The notes: a model not told the origin generated them from the sequence alone. Shown: positions 9,705 to 18,103, counted from the first letter of the stretch. The stretch is 64,000 bases of DNA from Streptomyces sp. NBC_00286 (GCF_036173125.1 NZ_CP108054.1:3658001-3722000); one strand, 5' to 3'. Program-made: numbers and translations.

Positions 9705-9831
9705 TGAAGTCCGGTGCGGTTTCGCGCCCCGTAAGGGGCGCGGGGCTGTATTTAATTTGCGGCTCCGCCGCGTGGGCGCGACCAGCCCCCACCGGCCCGC
9801 GGGTACATCACGGTTCTTTCAGCGGAGCGCT
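9705..9831. repeat. Dispersed intergenic repeat, copy 1
   Basis: This copy begins GAAGTCCGGTGCGGTTTCGC, continues GCGCCCCGTAAGGGGCGCGGGG and TGCGGCTCCGCCGCG, and ends AGCGGAGCGCT. Three further copies are at 17971-18100, 39449-39603 and 45328-45471, all in the same orientation. It lies between the conserved upstream block (9873-9923) and the start of the BMP gene. Confidence 0.85.
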
Positions 9832-9872
9832 ACGCGCCTCACGGTGGGACTCTGGCGCTGGCTTCGCCGCAG

Positions 9873-9923
9873 AGTAACGCGCGTAGACCTACGAGAAAAC
9901 CCCTGCCGTTCACCTTGTTATCC
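9873..9923 (-). promoter_or_regulatory. Conserved upstream block, BMP copy A
   Basis: Written on the plus strand, the 18-mer AGTAACGCGCGTAGACCT (9873-9890) is followed after 25 nt by TGTTATCC (9916-9923). The same two blocks with exactly the same spacing precede the other BMP gene. The core ACGCGCGT is palindromic. It is probably a promoter/operator region duplicated with the gene. Confidence 0.6.
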
Positions 9924-9960
9924 GGCCGTGAACAACATCGCGGGCCCCGGCGAAAGACGA

Positions 9961-9989
9961 GCAGGCGGGCGCCGTGGGCGCCCGCCTGC
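9961..9989. terminator. Terminator of distal BMP gene
   Basis: A perfect 13-bp stem GCAGGCGGGCGCC/GGCGCCCGCCTGC closes a 3-nt loop. It starts 26 nt past the stop of the BMP gene at 10015. On the minus strand it is followed by TCGTCTTTC, a weak pyrimidine tract. Confidence 0.8.
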
Positions 9990-10014
9990 CTCCCCCAGTC
10001 GTGCCGAGCAATCG

Positions 10015-11058
10015 TTACTCGGTCTTGACCTTGATGGAGCCGTCGATGATGGCCGCCTTGGCCTTGTCCACCGCGTCCTTGAGGCCCGCGACCTTGGCGT
10101 ACTCCGGGTTGGTCTCGGAGAGGCCGACGCCGTCCACCTTCAGGTCGAAGGTCTGCACGCCGGTCAGCGGCTTCTTGTCCTCGACGGACTTGGCGAGCGC
10201 GTACACAGCGCCGCCGACGTCCTTGAGCGCCGAGGTCAGGATGTAGTTCTTGTACTTGGCGAGCGCCTGCTGCTCGTACTGGTCGGAGTCGACGCCGATC
10301 GCCCACTTCTTCTGCGTGGCGGCGGCCTCGATCACACCCTGGCCGGAGAGACCGGCGGCCTGGTAGACGACGTCCGCGTTCCGCTCCAGCTGGGACTCGG
10401 CGGCGGCCTTGCCCTTGTCGGGGCTGGAGAAGCCGCCCTCCTCCGCGGTCTGCGTCAGGTACTGCGAGAGGACCTTGACCTTGGGGTTCGTGTCCGCGAC
10501 GCCCTGCTTGTAGCCCGCCTCGAACTTGTGGATCAGCGGGATGTCCACACCGCCCACGAAGCCGACCGTGTTGGTCTTGGTCGCCTTGGCGGCAGCGACA
10601 CCGGCGAGGTACGAGGCCTCATTCTCGGCGAAGACCAGGGACGCCACGTTCTTGCCCTCGACGACCGAGTCGACGATGCCGAAGCTGACGTCCGGGAACT
10701 TCGCAGCGACCTCCTTCATCGCAGGGCCATACGCGAAGCCGACACCCACGATGGGGTTGTAGCCCTGCTTGGCCAGCGAGGTCAGGCGCTGCACCTTGTC
10801 GGCGTCGGTCTCACCCTCGGTGGGCTCGATGTCGGCCGTCTCGTACTTGAACTCCTTCTTGGCCTTGTCCAGGCCAGAGAAGGCGGCGTCGTTGAAGGAC
10901 TGGTCGCCCTTGCCGCCGATGTCGTAGGCGATGGCGAGACCCTTCTCGCTGTCGCCCTCGCTTCCTGCCTCACTACTGGTGCCGCCACACGCCGTGGCAG
11001 CGAGCGCGAGCGACGCGACCCCCACCGCGACCCGGGTCAGTTTGGATATCCGACGCAT
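10015..11058 (-). CDS. BMP-family nucleoside-binding lipoprotein (distal copy)
   Basis: This 347-residue paralogue of the next gene has the same architecture: signal peptide MRRISKLTRVAVGVASLALA, lipobox ending in ATAC, then the Bmp domain with AYDIGGKGDQSFND, EPTEGETDADKVQRL and GFVGGVDIPLIHKFEAG. It should bind nucleosides and deliver them to the shared permease/ATPase. Two receptors for one importer may widen the substrate range. The ATG at 11058 was chosen by alignment with the paralogue. A strong hairpin follows the stop, so the gene is likely an independent transcript with its own promoter block at 11114-11164. Confidence 0.93.
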   Translation of the reverse strand: MRRISKLTRVAVGVASLALAATACGGTSSEAGSEGDSEKGLAIAYDIGGKGDQSFNDAAFSGLDKAKKEFKYETADIEPTEGETDADKVQRLTSLAKQGYNPIVGVGFAYGPAMKEVAAKFPDVSFGIVDSVVEGKNVASLVFAENEASYLAGVAAAKATKTNTVGFVGGVDIPLIHKFEAGYKQGVADTNPKVKVLSQYLTQTAEEGGFSSPDKGKAAAESQLERNADVVYQAAGLSGQGVIEAAATQKKWAIGVDSDQYEQQALAKYKNYILTSALKDVGGAVYALAKSVEDKKPLTGVQTFDLKVDGVGLSETNPEYAKVAGLKDAVDKAKAAIIDGSIKVKTE

Positions 11059-11113
11059 CTCGAAGTTCCCCATTCTCCAAAGCTCCCCGCAGTGGGTGCT
11101 CAGTTCGGCGCAC

Positions 11114-11164
11114 AGTAACGCGCGTAGACCTTCGGGGGAATGGGGTACCGCCGGGCTGTTATCC
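11114..11164 (-). promoter_or_regulatory. Conserved upstream block, BMP copy B
   Basis: This is the second copy of AGTAACGCGCGTAGACCT (11114-11131) and TGTTATCC (11157-11164), spaced exactly as in copy A. It lies about 56-106 bp upstream of the BMP start, a natural promoter distance. The rest of the gap up to 11366 holds no other feature I can support. Confidence 0.6.
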
Positions 11165-11366
11165 ATTCGTGCCAATGGCCGGTTAAGTCCTTGTGAACCA
11201 CGGCCTCGAAAGGTGCGGTTTGGCGCAAAACACCCCTCACGGACCTCACACTCCGTATGCCCGAACGTCCTCTACCTGACGGTGCGCGCGCCGCAGCGGC
11301 ACGCGCACCAGCTGCTACGGGGGTGGGCCTGGCGCAACCGGAGTGACGCCGTGGAATCCCCCTGGC

Positions 11367-12596
11367 TTACAGAGTCCCGTCGGCCTCATCCAGAAGAGCG
11401 GTCGCCGTGAAGAGCTCGACACCGACCGTGATGGCGTGCTCGTCGGCGTCGAAATCGCCCTGGTGCAGATCCCGTACGCCGCGCTCGCCGGGCGTCCGCA
11501 CGCCCAGGCGGGCCATCGCGCCGGGCACGCGCTCCAGGTACCAGGAGAAGTCCTCGCCGCCCAGGCTCTGCTCGGTGTCCTCGACGGACTGGGCGCCGAA
11601 GCGGGTGGCCATGGCCTCGCGGAGCAGTTCGGTCGTCATCGGGTCGTTGACGACGGGCGGGACGCCGCGGATGTAGTTGATCTCCGACTTGGCCTTGTAG
11701 AGGTTGGCGATCTCGTCGATCGCGGCGTGCACGAGGTCGGGGGCGGCCCGCCAGGAGTCGAGGTCCAGGCAGCGCACGGTTCCGGACAGCTCGGCGTGCT
11801 GCGGGATGACGTTGCAGGCGTGCCCGGACTCGATACGGCCCCAGGTGACGGCGAGTCCGCTGCGGGCGTCGACACGGCGGGCGACCAGAGCGGGCACGTC
11901 GGTGACGACGCGGGCGGCGGCGGTCACGAGGTCGGTGGTGAGGTGCGGGCGCGCGGTGTGTCCGCCGGCGCCGTCCAGCGCGACCTCGAGCCGGTCGCAG
12001 GCCGAGGTGATGGGTCCGTGCCGCAGCCCGATGCGCCCCGCGTCGACCCGCGGATCGCAGTGCACGGCGACGATGCCTCCGACTCCGTCCAGGGCTCCGG
12101 ACTCGATGGCGTCGGGCGCGCCGCCGGGCAGCACTTCTTCGGCGGGCTGGAAGATCAGCCGTACGGCGCGCCGCAGCAGCCCCTTCTTGTGCAGCTCGGC
12201 GAGGACTAGTCCCGCGCCCAGCACCACCGTCGTATGGACGTCGTGTCCGCAGGCGTGCGCGCGGTCGGGGACGGTCGAGCGATACTCGCAGTCGACCTTC
12301 ATGTCCGGGATCGGCAGCGCGTCGATGTCCGCGCGCAGGGCCAGCATGGGGTGGGCGGGGTCCGGTTCGCCGATGTCACAGATGAGCCCGGTTCCGATGG
12401 CGAGCACACGGGGCCGGAGCCCGGCGCGCTCCAGCCGTGCCTTGATCGCGGCGGTGGTACGGAACTCCTGGTTGCCGAGCTCCGGGTGCATATGGAGGTC
12501 TCGGCGGAACGCCACGAGTTCCGCGCGCAGGCTCTCCGGGAGCGTGCCGGGGAGCACGGCTCCGCCGGTCGTTTCGGCCTCGGACTCTAGGGACAT
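11367..12596 (-). CDS. M20-family amidohydrolase
   Basis: This is a zinc-dependent amidohydrolase/peptidase of about 409 residues (N-acyl amino acid amidohydrolase, HipO/AbgB group). Metal-site motifs are present: ACGHDVHTTVVLGAG near residue 110, FQPAEE near 145, and GGEDFSWYL near 350. The dimerisation domain occupies the middle (about 185-300). It has no signal peptide, so it is cytosolic. The start is ambiguous: a GTG at 12608, a GTG at 12599 and the ATG at 12596 follow the same AAAGGG; the last two are better spaced. The substrate is unknown; the neighbours do not narrow it. Confidence 0.9.
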   Translation of the reverse strand: MSLESEAETTGGAVLPGTLPESLRAELVAFRRDLHMHPELGNQEFRTTAAIKARLERAGLRPRVLAIGTGLICDIGEPDPAHPMLALRADIDALPIPDMKVDCEYRSTVPDRAHACGHDVHTTVVLGAGLVLAELHKKGLLRRAVRLIFQPAEEVLPGGAPDAIESGALDGVGGIVAVHCDPRVDAGRIGLRHGPITSACDRLEVALDGAGGHTARPHLTTDLVTAAARVVTDVPALVARRVDARSGLAVTWGRIESGHACNVIPQHAELSGTVRCLDLDSWRAAPDLVHAAIDEIANLYKAKSEINYIRGVPPVVNDPMTTELLREAMATRFGAQSVEDTEQSLGGEDFSWYLERVPGAMARLGVRTPGERGVRDLHQGDFDADEHAITVGVELFTATALLDEADGTL

Positions 12597-12954
12597 CACT
12601 TGGTTCACCCTTTGAAGGGTAGGGCGACTAGGGGGCCGACTGCCCCACGATCAACAAAAATTCAGCCAGTCAGGCAAGAAAACCCGGCCACGCGCCGCAT
12701 ACATATCGGCGGCGATGGGTAAACTCGCCCGCCTTTCGGCCCGGCCCAGGACCTCCGGTGCCGCCGATGGAGGCCGGACCTCGGTGCCTGGTCTTCTACG
12801 CATACCACGCATCCGCATCGCGGGCAGTTCTGCTCACTTTCCGGGACGCCCGCCCGTGGGTGCGCCGCCCCGCCCGCCCTCGAAGCCGACGTTCGGCCGA
12901 AGAACGAGTGAACCGCGGCCACCGACCCCATGCGGCGCAGTATCGTCCCCGAGC
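12597..12954. other. Intergenic region with no gene
   Basis: This 358-bp gap separates the divergent amidohydrolase and methyltransferase genes and should contain both promoters. Open frames on either strand have no recognisable protein character. I see no repeat or RNA structure in it. Confidence 0.5.
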
Positions 12955-13602
12955 GTGAGCGAACCGGACTTCATACGTGACACCCGCGCGTCCTACGACT
13001 CGATAGCCGCCGAGTACGCAGACCGCTTTCCCGACGACCTGGCGCATAAGCCGCTGGACAAGGCGCTGATCAACGGGTTCGCCGAGCTCGTGCGGAGCGC
13101 CGGGGTCGGACCCGTGGCCGATGTCGGATGCGGTACGGGGCATGTGACGGCGTACCTCAGCAGCCTGGACACGCCCGTGTTCGGGATCGACCTCTCGCCG
13201 AAGATGGTGGCGATGGCGCGGCAGGCGTACCCGGAACTCCGTTTCCACGTCGGCTCGATGACGGCCATCGACCTCCCGGGCGACGTGCTCGGCGGAATCG
13301 CGGCCCTGTACTCCACGATCCACATCCCGGACGACCAACTTCCGGACGTCTTCACGGAGTTCCACCGCGTACTGGCCCCCGGCGGCCATCTGCTGCTGGC
13401 CTTCCAGGCGGGCGACGAGCACTTCGAGCTGACCGAACGATTCGGCCACACCATCTCGCTGGGCTATCACTGGCGGCGCCCCGAGAACGTGACCGATCTC
13501 ATCGACAAGGCCGGACTCGTCATGCACGCCGAGGTCATCCGCGAGCCCCACGAGAACGAGAAACTCCCGCGCGCTTTCCTGCTGGCGCGCAAGCCCCACT
13601 GA
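12955..13602 (+). CDS. SAM-dependent methyltransferase
   Basis: This 215-residue class I methyltransferase has the SAM-binding motif I at VADVGCGTGHVTAYL (about residues 46-60), the acidic GIDLSPKM strand end, and HRVLAPGGHLLLAF (motif post III). The N-terminal FIRDTRASYDSIAAEYADRF is typical of Methyltransf_11/25 proteins acting on small molecules. GTG at 12955 begins the conserved N-terminus; longer in-frame ATG starts lack family sequence. The acceptor substrate is unknown. It ends facing the glycopolymer operon and is separated from it by a terminator-like inverted repeat. Confidence 0.88.
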   Translation: MSEPDFIRDTRASYDSIAAEYADRFPDDLAHKPLDKALINGFAELVRSAGVGPVADVGCGTGHVTAYLSSLDTPVFGIDLSPKMVAMARQAYPELRFHVGSMTAIDLPGDVLGGIAALYSTIHIPDDQLPDVFTEFHRVLAPGGHLLLAFQAGDEHFELTERFGHTISLGYHWRRPENVTDLIDKAGLVMHAEVIREPHENEKLPRAFLLARKPH

Positions 13603-13640
13603 GCGCCGGCATTGGGTTCGCGCTGAGCCCGTGCCGGACC

Positions 13641-13688
13641 GCCTCAGATCGCTGTCTGAGGCATCGCTGTCTGAGGCAGCCTCAGATC
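13641..13688. terminator. Overlapping hairpins between convergent genes
   Basis: GCCTCAGA and TCTGAGGC (13641-13662) form an 8-bp stem with a 6-nt loop. A second copy of TCTGAGGC then pairs with GCCTCAGA that runs into the stop of the minus-strand glycosyltransferase gene. The direct repeat ATCGCTGTCTGAGGC is present twice. It is likely bidirectional. Confidence 0.6.
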
Positions 13689-15610
13689 GCGGTCGTCACC
13701 GCCGACAAGCGGTGTACGTCCCGGGCCGTTCCCGTGACCCCCGACAGGAAGCCCTGGGCGCGCGGGGAGGCGGTGGCCGTGAGCCATGCCGGGTCGATGT
13801 CGCAGACGGCGACGCGGACTTCGGTACCGGCGAGGGCCAGCGGGAGGGTGTGGACGACCGTCGAGGGGAAGCTGAGGATCGTACGGCCTATGGGGCCGCG
13901 GCGGGCGATCAGTTCGAGGGGGAGGTCCGGGCGGACGATCTCCAGGCCGGTTTCGACGGCCAGCCGGTGGAGTTTCTCGGTGCTTTCGCGGCGGTGCGCG
14001 AAGTAGCGGGTCGCGCCGTAGGTCTTGGTGAGGCCCTTCACCGCTTCGACGTAGCGGTCGGGGTCCACGACGCCCGTCTCCACCAGGGAGGTGCCCACGA
14101 GGTCGGCGCCCTTGGTGAGGCGCGGCGGGCCGAAGCGGGCGCGGGTCCAGGAGAAGTCGTTGGCGGTGACGTGGACGCCGTCGGGCGTCTCGGTGATCGG
14201 CATGGAGGAGAACACCTCCACGCGACGCCCCGAACCGGGCGTGAGCCGACGCCGAGCCGAGGCCGATACCGGCCCGAACACCAGGTCACGCGGCCCAGGC
14301 CGCCCGCCGCGTCGGTGCCAGCGCACGAGGCGTTCACCGCGGGCAAGCTGGGAAACGAACTCCATCGTCGCGGTCCCGTCGTCCACGACGACGAGATCGC
14401 GAGCGCGGGTAATGGTGAGCAGAAGCTGCACGTAACGGGAGAACGGGTCCCCCATGACGATCCGCTTGGCCCGCCGCAACAAGGGCGCCAGCCCGCCCAC
14501 GGTGTGAAACGGCGCGGTAGCCCCACCCCGAGCCTCCTCCCACCGCACCTCGTGCCCCTCACCCCGGGCAAGCTCCGCCATTCGGCGCAACTGGCCACGG
14601 GTCATGGGGTCGTTGGGCGACAGCACGACGAGGGTGAGCCCGGTGTGGACCACGGCGGCGGAAGCGCCGGGCGCGGGCCCGTCCGCTGGGCGGGTGGCTT
14701 CCGGCGCGGGGCCGGGGACCGGGTCGTCGGCCGGACGGGTGGCCCCCGGCTGCTCGCCGAACGCCTCCCCCGGCACGGACGCCGAGCCCGCCGCGGGCGT
14801 CGGCCCCGCGGTCCCGGGCATCGGATCGGACACCGCCGAGGCCGCATCCGGCGCTACGCCGTCCGTCGACTCGTCGTCTCCGAGATCCGCAGCGGACGTC
14901 AGCCTCGCCGCAGGCGTCCGCCCCACAGCCCCGGGCAACGGACCGGACACCGCCGAAGCGGCATCCGTCGCCGCGCCGTCCGTCGACTCGTCGCTTCCCA
15001 AATCCGCTGCGGGCGCCGGGCCCCCGAGCCCGGAACCGGTCCCCGCCTCGGCGACATCCGATGCCGTGAGGCTCGCGGGCCCGCCGGTCCCTGGACCGAC
15101 CGCAGGCGCATCACCGCCGGGCACGGAACCAGACGCCGCCTCCGCAGCATCCGGCCTAGAGCCGGGGGCTGGTCCGCCGGCCGGGTCGGTGGCCCCCGGG
15201 CGCTCGCCGAACGCCGCGCCCGGCACGGGCGCCGAGGCCGCATCCGACGCCGCGACGCCTTCAGGCCCGCCGGTCCCCGGACCGACCGCAGACGCCGCAC
15301 CGCCGGGCACGGAACCAGGCGCCGCCGCGCCAGTACCCGGCGTAGAGCCGGGCACTGGTCCGCCGGCCTGGTCCGTGGTCCCCGGCCGAGCCGACGGCGC
15401 CGACGCTGACGCGGGCGTCACCCCCGTACCGCCGGGCGCCGCTCCCCCGGCCCCCGCACCAGGCACAGCCCCGCCCGACTCCCCCGCCCCCCGGAGGGCA
15501 TCGGCATGTGCCCATTCCAGGACGTTGAGGAGTTGGACCGGGCTCTCCACGAACGCGAGTGTGTGGGGGGAGGCCGGGCGGGGGCCGGCTGATCCGGCGC
15601 GGGGGCTCAT
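13682..15610 (-). CDS. Sialyltransferase-like (GT52-type) enzyme with large low-complexity insert
   Basis: The 642-residue frame splits into a conserved N-terminal strand (TLAFVESPVQLLNVLEWAHA, residues 17-36), an insert of about 280 residues made mainly of Pro, Gly, Ala, Ser, Thr and Asp, and a conserved C-terminal part from about residue 324. The C-terminal part shows VVVDDGTATMEF, YFAHRRES and LSFPSTVVHTLPLAL, which resemble GT52 and polysialyltransferase-type bacterial enzymes with a GT-B fold. It probably transfers the nonulosonate from CMP. Without the insert the protein would be about 360 residues. It is the last gene of the minus operon after NeuB- and NeuA-like genes. The start ATG has no clear ribosome-binding site. 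Confidence 0.75.
   Translation of the reverse strand: MSPRAGSAGPRPASPHTLAFVESPVQLLNVLEWAHADALRGAGESGGAVPGAGAGGAAPGGTGVTPASASAPSARPGTTDQAGGPVPGSTPGTGAAAPGSVPGGAASAVGPGTGGPEGVAASDAASAPVPGAAFGERPGATDPAGGPAPGSRPDAAEAASGSVPGGDAPAVGPGTGGPASLTASDVAEAGTGSGLGGPAPAADLGSDESTDGAATDAASAVSGPLPGAVGRTPAARLTSAADLGDDESTDGVAPDAASAVSDPMPGTAGPTPAAGSASVPGEAFGEQPGATRPADDPVPGPAPEATRPADGPAPGASAAVVHTGLTLVVLSPNDPMTRGQLRRMAELARGEGHEVRWEEARGGATAPFHTVGGLAPLLRRAKRIVMGDPFSRYVQLLLTITRARDLVVVDDGTATMEFVSQLARGERLVRWHRRGGRPGPRDLVFGPVSASARRRLTPGSGRRVEVFSSMPITETPDGVHVTANDFSWTRARFGPPRLTKGADLVGTSLVETGVVDPDRYVEAVKGLTKTYGATRYFAHRRESTEKLHRLAVETGLEIVRPDLPLELIARRGPIGRTILSFPSTVVHTLPLALAGTEVRVAVCDIDPAWLTATASPRAQGFLSGVTGTARDVHRLSAVTTAI
14643..15490. 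repeat. Low-complexity coding insert
   Basis: Codons for residues 41-323 of the glycosyltransferase form imperfect repeats built around units such as GDDESTDG / GSDESTDG, PGTGGP and DAASAVSG. The frame stays open through all 283 codons, so the insert has expanded in multiples of three and is probably translated. Confidence 0.75.
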
Positions 15611-15679
15611 CGACGTATGACCGTCGCTTCCGTGAGTACGGACTGGGGATCCGTGGATACGGACTGGTGGGGGGCGGGA

Positions 15680-16627
15680 TCAGACCGAGACCGGCTCGCC
15701 CGCCGCCGCGGCGATCTCCGCCTCGGCGACGACACCGGAGACGCGGCGCAGCTTCTTCATCGGGCCGAGCTCGGAGTCGTACACCTTCTTGATGCCGTCG
15801 CCGAGGGAGGCCTCGATGGTGCGGATGTCGCGGACGAGGCGCTGCAGGCCCTGCGGCTCCACCGACGCGGCCTGGTCGGAGCCCCACATCGCGCGGTCCA
15901 GCGTGATGTGACGCTCGACGAACGTGGCGCCGAGGGCAACCGCGGCCAGCGTGGTCTGCAGGCCCGTCTCGTGGCCGGAGTAGCCGATCGGGACGTTCGG
16001 GTACTCGGCCTGAAGGGTGTTGATGACGCGGAGGTTGAGCTCCTCGGCCTTCGCCGGGTACGTCGAAGTGGCGTGGCAGAGAAGGATGTTGTCCGAGCCC
16101 AGGACCTCGACCGCGTGGCGGATCTGCTTCGGCGTCGACATGCCCGTGGAGAGGATGACCGTGCGGCCGGTGGCGCGCAGGGCGCGCAGCAGCTCGTCGT
16201 CCGTCAGGGACGCGGAGGCCACCTTGTGGGCGGGCACGTCGAACTTCTCCAGGAAGGCGACGGCCTCGGTGTCCCACGGGGAGGCGAACCAGGCGATGTT
16301 CTTGGACTTGCAGTACTCGTCGATCTGGCGGTACTCGTCCTCACCAAACTCCACACGGTGGCGGTAGTCGATGTAGGTCATGCGGCCCCAGGGGGTGTCG
16401 CGCTCGATGTCCCACTGGTCGCGCGGGGTGCAGATCTCCGGGGTGCGCTTCTGGAACTTCACGGCGTCGCAGCCGGCCTCGGCCGCCGCGTCGATCAGCT
16501 TGAAGGCGTTCTCGAGCTCGCCGTTGTGGTTGATGCCGATCTCACCGGTGACGTACACGGGCTGACCGGGTCCGGCGGTCTTCGAACCGAAGGTGCGCAG
16601 ACGGGAGGTCGAATTCACAGCGCTCAT
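15680..16627 (-). CDS. NeuB-type nonulosonate synthase without SAF domain
   Basis: This enzyme condenses phosphoenolpyruvate with a hexose to give a nine-carbon sugar acid. The TIM-barrel motifs are present: EIGINHNG near residue 29, AVKFQKR near 57, GYSGHE near 220 and the late VERHITLDRAMWGSD. The protein has 315 residues and ends right after the barrel; the antifreeze-like (SAF) domain of typical NeuB/SpsE proteins (about 60 further residues) is absent. ATG at 16627 begins the family sequence. It lies 14 bp after the NeuA fusion gene. By context and analogy with the S. coelicolor teichulosonic acid cluster, the product is probably Kdn or a related acid. Confidence 0.88.
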   Translation of the reverse strand: MSAVNSTSRLRTFGSKTAGPGQPVYVTGEIGINHNGELENAFKLIDAAAEAGCDAVKFQKRTPEICTPRDQWDIERDTPWGRMTYIDYRHRVEFGEDEYRQIDEYCKSKNIAWFASPWDTEAVAFLEKFDVPAHKVASASLTDDELLRALRATGRTVILSTGMSTPKQIRHAVEVLGSDNILLCHATSTYPAKAEELNLRVINTLQAEYPNVPIGYSGHETGLQTTLAAVALGATFVERHITLDRAMWGSDQAASVEPQGLQRLVRDIRTIEASLGDGIKKVYDSELGPMKKLRRVSGVVAEAEIAAAAGEPVSV

Positions 16628-16641
16628 GACAGGTACGTTCC

Positions 16642-17940
16642 TTATTTGTCGAGGGAGTCGAGAGAAGGACCGAGGATCCAGCTGGCGATCTCTCGGATCG
16701 CGCCGTCGCCGCCGGGGACGGTGGTGACCGCGCGTGCGGCGCCGCGCACGACGTCGTGGGCGCTCGCGACCGCCACGGGCCAGCCCACGAGGGCGAAGCA
16801 CGGGAGGTCGTTGACGTCGTTGCCGACGTAGAGCACGCGCTCAGGCGCGATGCCCTGCTCCTCGCACCACTGCTTCAGTGCGAGGTCTTTCCGGTCGATG
16901 CCGTGGAGCACCGGAATCTTGAGCTTCCGGGCTCTGGCGGCGACGACCGGGTTCTGCTCCGTGGACAGGATCAGCATCGTCAGGCCGCTCTTGCGGAGGG
17001 CCGCGATACCGAGTCCGTCCCCGCGGTGCACGGAGACGAACTCCCGTCCGTCGGAGTCGATCAGCACCCTGTCGTCCGTCTGGGTGCCGTCGAAGTCGAG
17101 GACGACCGCGTCGATGTCGGAGGCGGTCGGGAGGGCGCCGGGCCGGTTGGCGTCGAAGAGCGGCGCGAGCGCGCGGGCCCGGGCGAGGTCGTGCGGGTCG
17201 TCGATCTCCAGCACGCGCGCGGGGTCGGTGCGTACGAGCTCCGTGCGGCCGAAGAAGCGGTGCTTGTGCTCGCGGAGCCCGGCGGCGTTCATGGCGTACG
17301 CGGCGCCGGTCTCCAGCAGGTCCTGCGGGCGGTCCTGGCGGCGCGGGCGGAACGACTTGTCGTGGTTGACGCCGTAACCGCCGTCCGTGGCCGTGGTGTT
17401 GGCGACGGTCGTGCCACCGCCGACGGCCTGGGTGGCCTGGGTGTCGACCACGGCAGGGTCGTCGTCGGCGTCCCGCCAGATGAAGCCGTGGAAGGGAGCC
17501 ACGGTCAGCGCGGTGTCCGCGCCGTTCTCCACGACCGCGCCCGCGACCCCGTCGAGGTCCTCGCGGACGATGAACGGGCTGGTGCACTGCACCAGGAGCA
17601 CCACGTCGACCGCGGCGCCGTGCAGCGCCTCGTGCGCGTCCATGGCGTGCAGGACGGCCGCCTCGGAGGTGGCCGTGTCACCGGCGATGGCGGCGGGGCG
17701 CAGTACGACCTCCGCGCCGGCCTCACGGGCGGCGGCGGCGATCGCCTGGTCGTCGGTGGAGACCACGACGTCCGTCACCAGCCGGGCCGCACGGCACTCG
17801 CGCACCGCGCGGGCCACCAGCGGCACACCGCCGACCGGGAGGAGGTTCTTGGCGGGGACGCCCTTGGAGCCGCCCCGCGCGGGGATCACCGCAAGCACGC
17901 GACGCACGGGCTTCGCTTGACCCGCTTCCGAGTTGGTCAT
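16642..17940 (-). CDS. CMP-nonulosonate synthetase fused to HAD phosphatase
   Basis: This is a two-domain protein of 432 residues. Residues 1-270 form a NeuA-type cytidylyltransferase (VLAVIPARGGSKGVPAKNL, later LLVQCTSPF). Residues 275-432 form a KdsC-like HAD hydrolase (VVLDFDGTQTDD with the catalytic Asp pair, then ILSTE and YVGNDVNDLPC). The fusion fits a route in which NeuB makes a 9-phosphate acid, the HAD domain removes the phosphate, and the N-domain makes the CMP-activated donor. It is followed closely by the NeuB gene. A dispersed repeat lies just upstream, so the leader separates it from the glycosyltransferase gene of the same strand. Confidence 0.92.
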   Translation of the reverse strand: MTNSEAGQAKPVRRVLAVIPARGGSKGVPAKNLLPVGGVPLVARAVRECRAARLVTDVVVSTDDQAIAAAAREAGAEVVLRPAAIAGDTATSEAAVLHAMDAHEALHGAAVDVVLLVQCTSPFIVREDLDGVAGAVVENGADTALTVAPFHGFIWRDADDDPAVVDTQATQAVGGGTTVANTTATDGGYGVNHDKSFRPRRQDRPQDLLETGAAYAMNAAGLREHKHRFFGRTELVRTDPARVLEIDDPHDLARARALAPLFDANRPGALPTASDIDAVVLDFDGTQTDDRVLIDSDGREFVSVHRGDGLGIAALRKSGLTMLILSTEQNPVVAARARKLKIPVLHGIDRKDLALKQWCEEQGIAPERVLYVGNDVNDLPCFALVGWPVAVASAHDVVRGAARAVTTVPGGDGAIREIASWILGPSLDSLDK

Positions 17941-17970
17941 TGGCTGTACTCCTTGGTTGACGGTCGCGTG

Positions 17971-18100
17971 GAAGTCCGGCGCTGTGTCGCGCCCCCGAAG
18001 GGGCGCGGGGCTGCATCGATTTGCGGCTCCGCCGCGTGGCGCGACCAGCCACAACGGACCCGCAGATTCACGACGGCACCAGCACCGGCGGCGGAGCGGA
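17971..18100. repeat. Dispersed intergenic repeat, copy 2
   Basis: It starts GAAGTCCGGCGCTGTGTCGC and contains CGCCCCCGAAGGGGCGCGGGG and TGCGGCTCCGCCGCGTGG; the right end is more degenerate (GGCGGAGCGG). It fills the gap between the DUF6716-like gene and the NeuA fusion gene and could attenuate transcription between them. Confidence 0.85.
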
Positions 18101-18103
18101 ACG

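Noticed and set aside
9873..9890. BldD site in the BMP upstream block
   Set aside because: The sequence does not fit the BldD consensus at the central positions.
12715..12954. 80-codon N-terminal extension of the methyltransferase
   Set aside because: Non-conserved Arg/Pro-rich sequence; the GTG at 12955 begins the family N-terminus.
14604..15620. Long plus-strand open frame of 338 codons opposite the glycosyltransferase
   Set aside because: It is the antisense of the low-complexity insert. The minus frame has conserved glycosyltransferase sequence at both ends; the plus frame has none.
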